Positions 5,549 through 6,542 of a DNA stretch of 6,542 nucleotides are shown here, piece after piece (position 1 is the stretch's first letter; each line of letters starts with the position of its first letter). The notes beneath the pieces were generated by a model that saw nothing but the letters and a program-made list of their open reading frames with translations, was not told the DNA's origin and did no database searches. Origin of the DNA: Methanobacteriota archaeon (lineage in GTDB: Archaea > Thermoplasmatota > Thermoplasmata > RBG-16-68-12); NCBI GenBank assembly GCA_005878635.1, contig VBLS01000076.1, forward strand, positions 1-6,542. The letters are read 5' to 3'. The translations under genes and the position numbers were made by a program.

Positions 5549-5560
5549 CCGGTTGACCGG
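5549..5560. repeat. Short palindrome between convergent genes
   Basis: CCGGT-TG-ACCGG is a perfect 5-base dyad in the 32-base gap between the stops of aCPSF1 and the minus-strand hypothetical gene. The two-base centre is too small for a normal hairpin loop, and there is no strong T tract, so a terminator role is doubtful. A TCTTT run follows on the plus strand at 5574-5578, inside the end of the opposing gene. Confidence 0.3.
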
Positions 5561-5569
5561 CCTGCGGGC

Positions 5570-5863
5570 TCAGTCTTTCATGAAGTCCATCCAGGCCTGC
5601 AGGGCGTCCCGGGCGGCATCGAGGTCGACGAGTCGCTCCTCGCTGTCGTCCGTGATGAGGAATCGCTCGAGGATGATCCGGTCGCCTTCCTGCCGGAACT
5701 GGAGGCGCAGGCAGGGCACCTCGAACGGGTCTTCGTGCTCGAGGGACCACGGCTCGAATGCGATCGCGAGGCGCTCCCCGTCCGCTTCCACGTTGTATCC
5801 GAGCGTCTTCCCGAGGCCGGATAGGAACGTCGACGCCGGGGCGGAGATTTCGCTGCCGGACAT
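5570..5863 (-). CDS. Hypothetical protein, minus strand, convergent with aCPSF1
   Basis: A 97-residue soluble acidic protein read from ATG 5863, which I do not recognise. Visible parts are a Ser-rich N-terminus (MSGSEISAPASTFLSG), beta-like stretches LAIAFEPW (32-39), VPCLRLQFRQ (49-58) and RIILERFLITDD (62-73), then a C-terminal helix LVDLDAARDALQAWMDFMKD (78-97). There is no membrane segment or catalytic motif. An in-frame TTG at 5908 would add 15 residues (RFRAFKPDPALVGC after the initiator). That extension has coding-like third positions, and TTG 5908 sits about 26 bases from the box at 5928-5940, as a leaderless start would. ATG 5863 has the stronger start codon but no Shine-Dalgarno site, so the true N-terminus is open. 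High-GC third positions on this strand and conservation of frame support a real gene. Confidence 0.7.
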   Translation of the reverse strand: MSGSEISAPASTFLSGLGKTLGYNVEADGERLAIAFEPWSLEHEDPFEVPCLRLQFRQEGDRIILERFLITDDSEERLVDLDAARDALQAWMDFMKD

Positions 5864-5927
5864 GCATCCGACGAGTGCCGGGTCGGGCTTGAAGGCTCGG
5901 AACCGCAACCCGTCGGTTGTGCGCGGG

Positions 5928-5940
5928 ACAAACCTTTTGT
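5928..5940. promoter_or_regulatory. Near-palindromic TATA-like box shared by two divergent genes
   Basis: ACAAA-CCT-TTTGT has perfect 5-base arms and is the only A/T-rich patch between the divergent genes. Its centre is about 28 bases from GTG 5962 on the plus strand and about 26 bases from TTG 5908 on the minus strand, the leaderless distance in both directions. Archaeal TATA-binding protein is itself pseudo-symmetric, so one box could serve both genes (inference). Confidence 0.45.
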
Positions 5941-5961
5941 GCGCTCTCGCGTTCGGCGCCC

Positions 5962-6426
5962 GTGCGCTCGCCTCTCTATGAGAAGGTGAAGGATCTCTTG
6001 GACGCGGACGCATTCGAGCGGGAGGTCGACGCCGTCATCCAGGAGTGGGGCGCCCTCCTCGACCGGGACGCGGCCGCGATGATCGTCGTCGAGCGTCATG
6101 GCCGGAGCGTCGCCTCGTTCCAGCGGATCGCGGACCTCGAGGAAGGGATGGAGGCGAACCTCCGGGCCACGGTCACCGCCATCACGCCGATCCGGACCTT
6201 CACCCGCCAGGACGGGACCTCCGGACGGGTCGTCAACCTCGAGTTGAGGGACGAGAGCGGCTTCTGTCGCTTCGTCCTCTGGGACGAGGACGTCGGCATG
6301 GTGGAGCGAGGCAAGCTGGCGGTCGGCGCGACGGTCCGGGCCCTCGACTGCTACGTGAAACGGACGAACTTCGGGCTCGATGTCGGGCGGGGCAGGTTTG
6401 GGGCGCTCGTCGTGGAGGGCGCGTAG
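5962..6426 (+). CDS. RPA-like single-OB-fold single-stranded DNA-binding protein
   Basis: A 154-residue protein of the archaeal replication protein A type, which coats single-stranded DNA in replication, repair and recombination. The N-terminal helical segment YEKVKDLLDADAFEREVDAV (6-25), with the following WGALLDRDAAAMIVVERHG (29-47), matches the helical leader found before OB folds in euryarchaeal RPA. The OB fold spans about 57-150: IADLEEGMEANLRATVTAI, RTFTRQDGTSGRVVNLELRDESG (79-100), FCRFVLWDEDVGMVERGKLAVGATVRAL, and CYVKRTNFGLDVGRGRFGALVV. The aromatic and basic residues of the DNA-binding face (Phe80, Arg82, Trp107) are plausible but unproven. Most archaeal RPAs have several OB folds or a zinc finger; this one has a single OB and neither. 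GTG 5962 fits the box at 5928-5940 for a leaderless start; an upstream TTG at 5917 would run through that box. A membrane protein gene starts right after its stop. Confidence 0.88.
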   Translation: MRSPLYEKVKDLLDADAFEREVDAVIQEWGALLDRDAAAMIVVERHGRSVASFQRIADLEEGMEANLRATVTAITPIRTFTRQDGTSGRVVNLELRDESGFCRFVLWDEDVGMVERGKLAVGATVRALDCYVKRTNFGLDVGRGRFGALVVEGA

Positions 6427-6542
6427 GTGGCGGTGCCGGGACTCGAGTGGGCCTATGCGAACCACGCGCGCGCCGCGGTCCTCTTCCTTGGCATCTCGAG
6501 CGGCTTGCTCGGGGTCGGCATCGTCGCGGTCTTTGCCTTCGG
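6427..6542 (+). CDS. N-terminal fragment of a membrane protein (runs off window)
   Basis: The frame opens with GTG directly after the TAG of the RPA-like gene (zero intergenic bases) and stays open to the window end, giving 38 residues. After a short polar head (MAVPGLEWAYANHARA) comes a hydrophobic span (residues about 17-38, AAVLFLGISSGLLGVGIVAVFAF), consistent with a first transmembrane helix. A second GTG at 6433 is an equally possible start. The tight junction and the GGTGG at the overlap suggest translational coupling with the RPA-like gene. Too little is visible to name a family. Confidence 0.55.
   Translation, partial: MAVPGLEWAYANHARAAVLFLGISSGLLGVGIVAVFAF

Noticed and set aside
5549..5560. 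Intrinsic terminator between the convergent genes
   Set aside because: The palindrome has only a two-base centre and no strong T tract, so it is listed as a repeat and not as a terminator.

Overview
The window looks like a chromosomal segment of a high-GC archaeon. The evidence is a single-type archaeal 20S proteasome beta subunit, an archaeal KH/metallo-beta-lactamase/beta-CASP ribonuclease (aCPSF1) and a replication protein A-type OB-fold protein. Several starts also sit about 26-35 bases downstream of A/T-rich TATA-like boxes with little or no leader, as archaeal promoters do. The lineage cannot be fixed from sequence alone. The mix of short winged-helix regulators, tiny membrane proteins and leaderless genes would suit a euryarchaeal or Thermoplasmata-like genome (inference). 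No tRNA, rRNA, CRISPR array or insertion sequence was seen, and no gene-free stretch exceeds 300 bases.

Layout. 1-720: a small ArsR-like winged-helix regulator (36-338), followed under its own promoter by a 101-residue three-helix membrane protein (411-716). 720-2281: an aldo/keto reductase (769-1710) and a hypothetical protein of unknown family 7 bases behind it (1718-2281), probably one operon. 2282-2820: a 45-residue single-span membrane protein (2327-2464) and a second short winged-helix protein (2566-2820). 2821-5537: a housekeeping pair, proteasome beta subunit (2943-3596) then aCPSF1 (3630-5537), read from a strong TATA box. 5538-6542: a minus-strand hypothetical protein converging on aCPSF1 (5570-5863), divergent from an RPA-like OB-fold protein (5962-6426). 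A membrane protein begins directly after the latter and runs off the window end.

How the genes fit. The core is the proteasome/aCPSF1 operon, joining protein turnover with RNA 3'-end processing and transcription termination; this adjacency is known in other archaea. The RPA-like gene belongs to DNA replication and repair. The regulators, tiny membrane proteins and aldo/keto reductase unit are accessory and of uncertain role.

The points most worth a second look are two. A perfect 12-base tandem duplication sits on the catalytic N-terminal threonine of the proteasome beta subunit, repeating Thr-Thr-Thr-Leu and separating the Gly|Thr processing site from the position that aligns with the active-site threonine. 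The aldo/keto reductase has aspartate where the catalytic tyrosine is expected, with the rest of the tetrad intact. A near-palindromic box between the divergent genes at 5928-5940 is spaced so that it could drive both.
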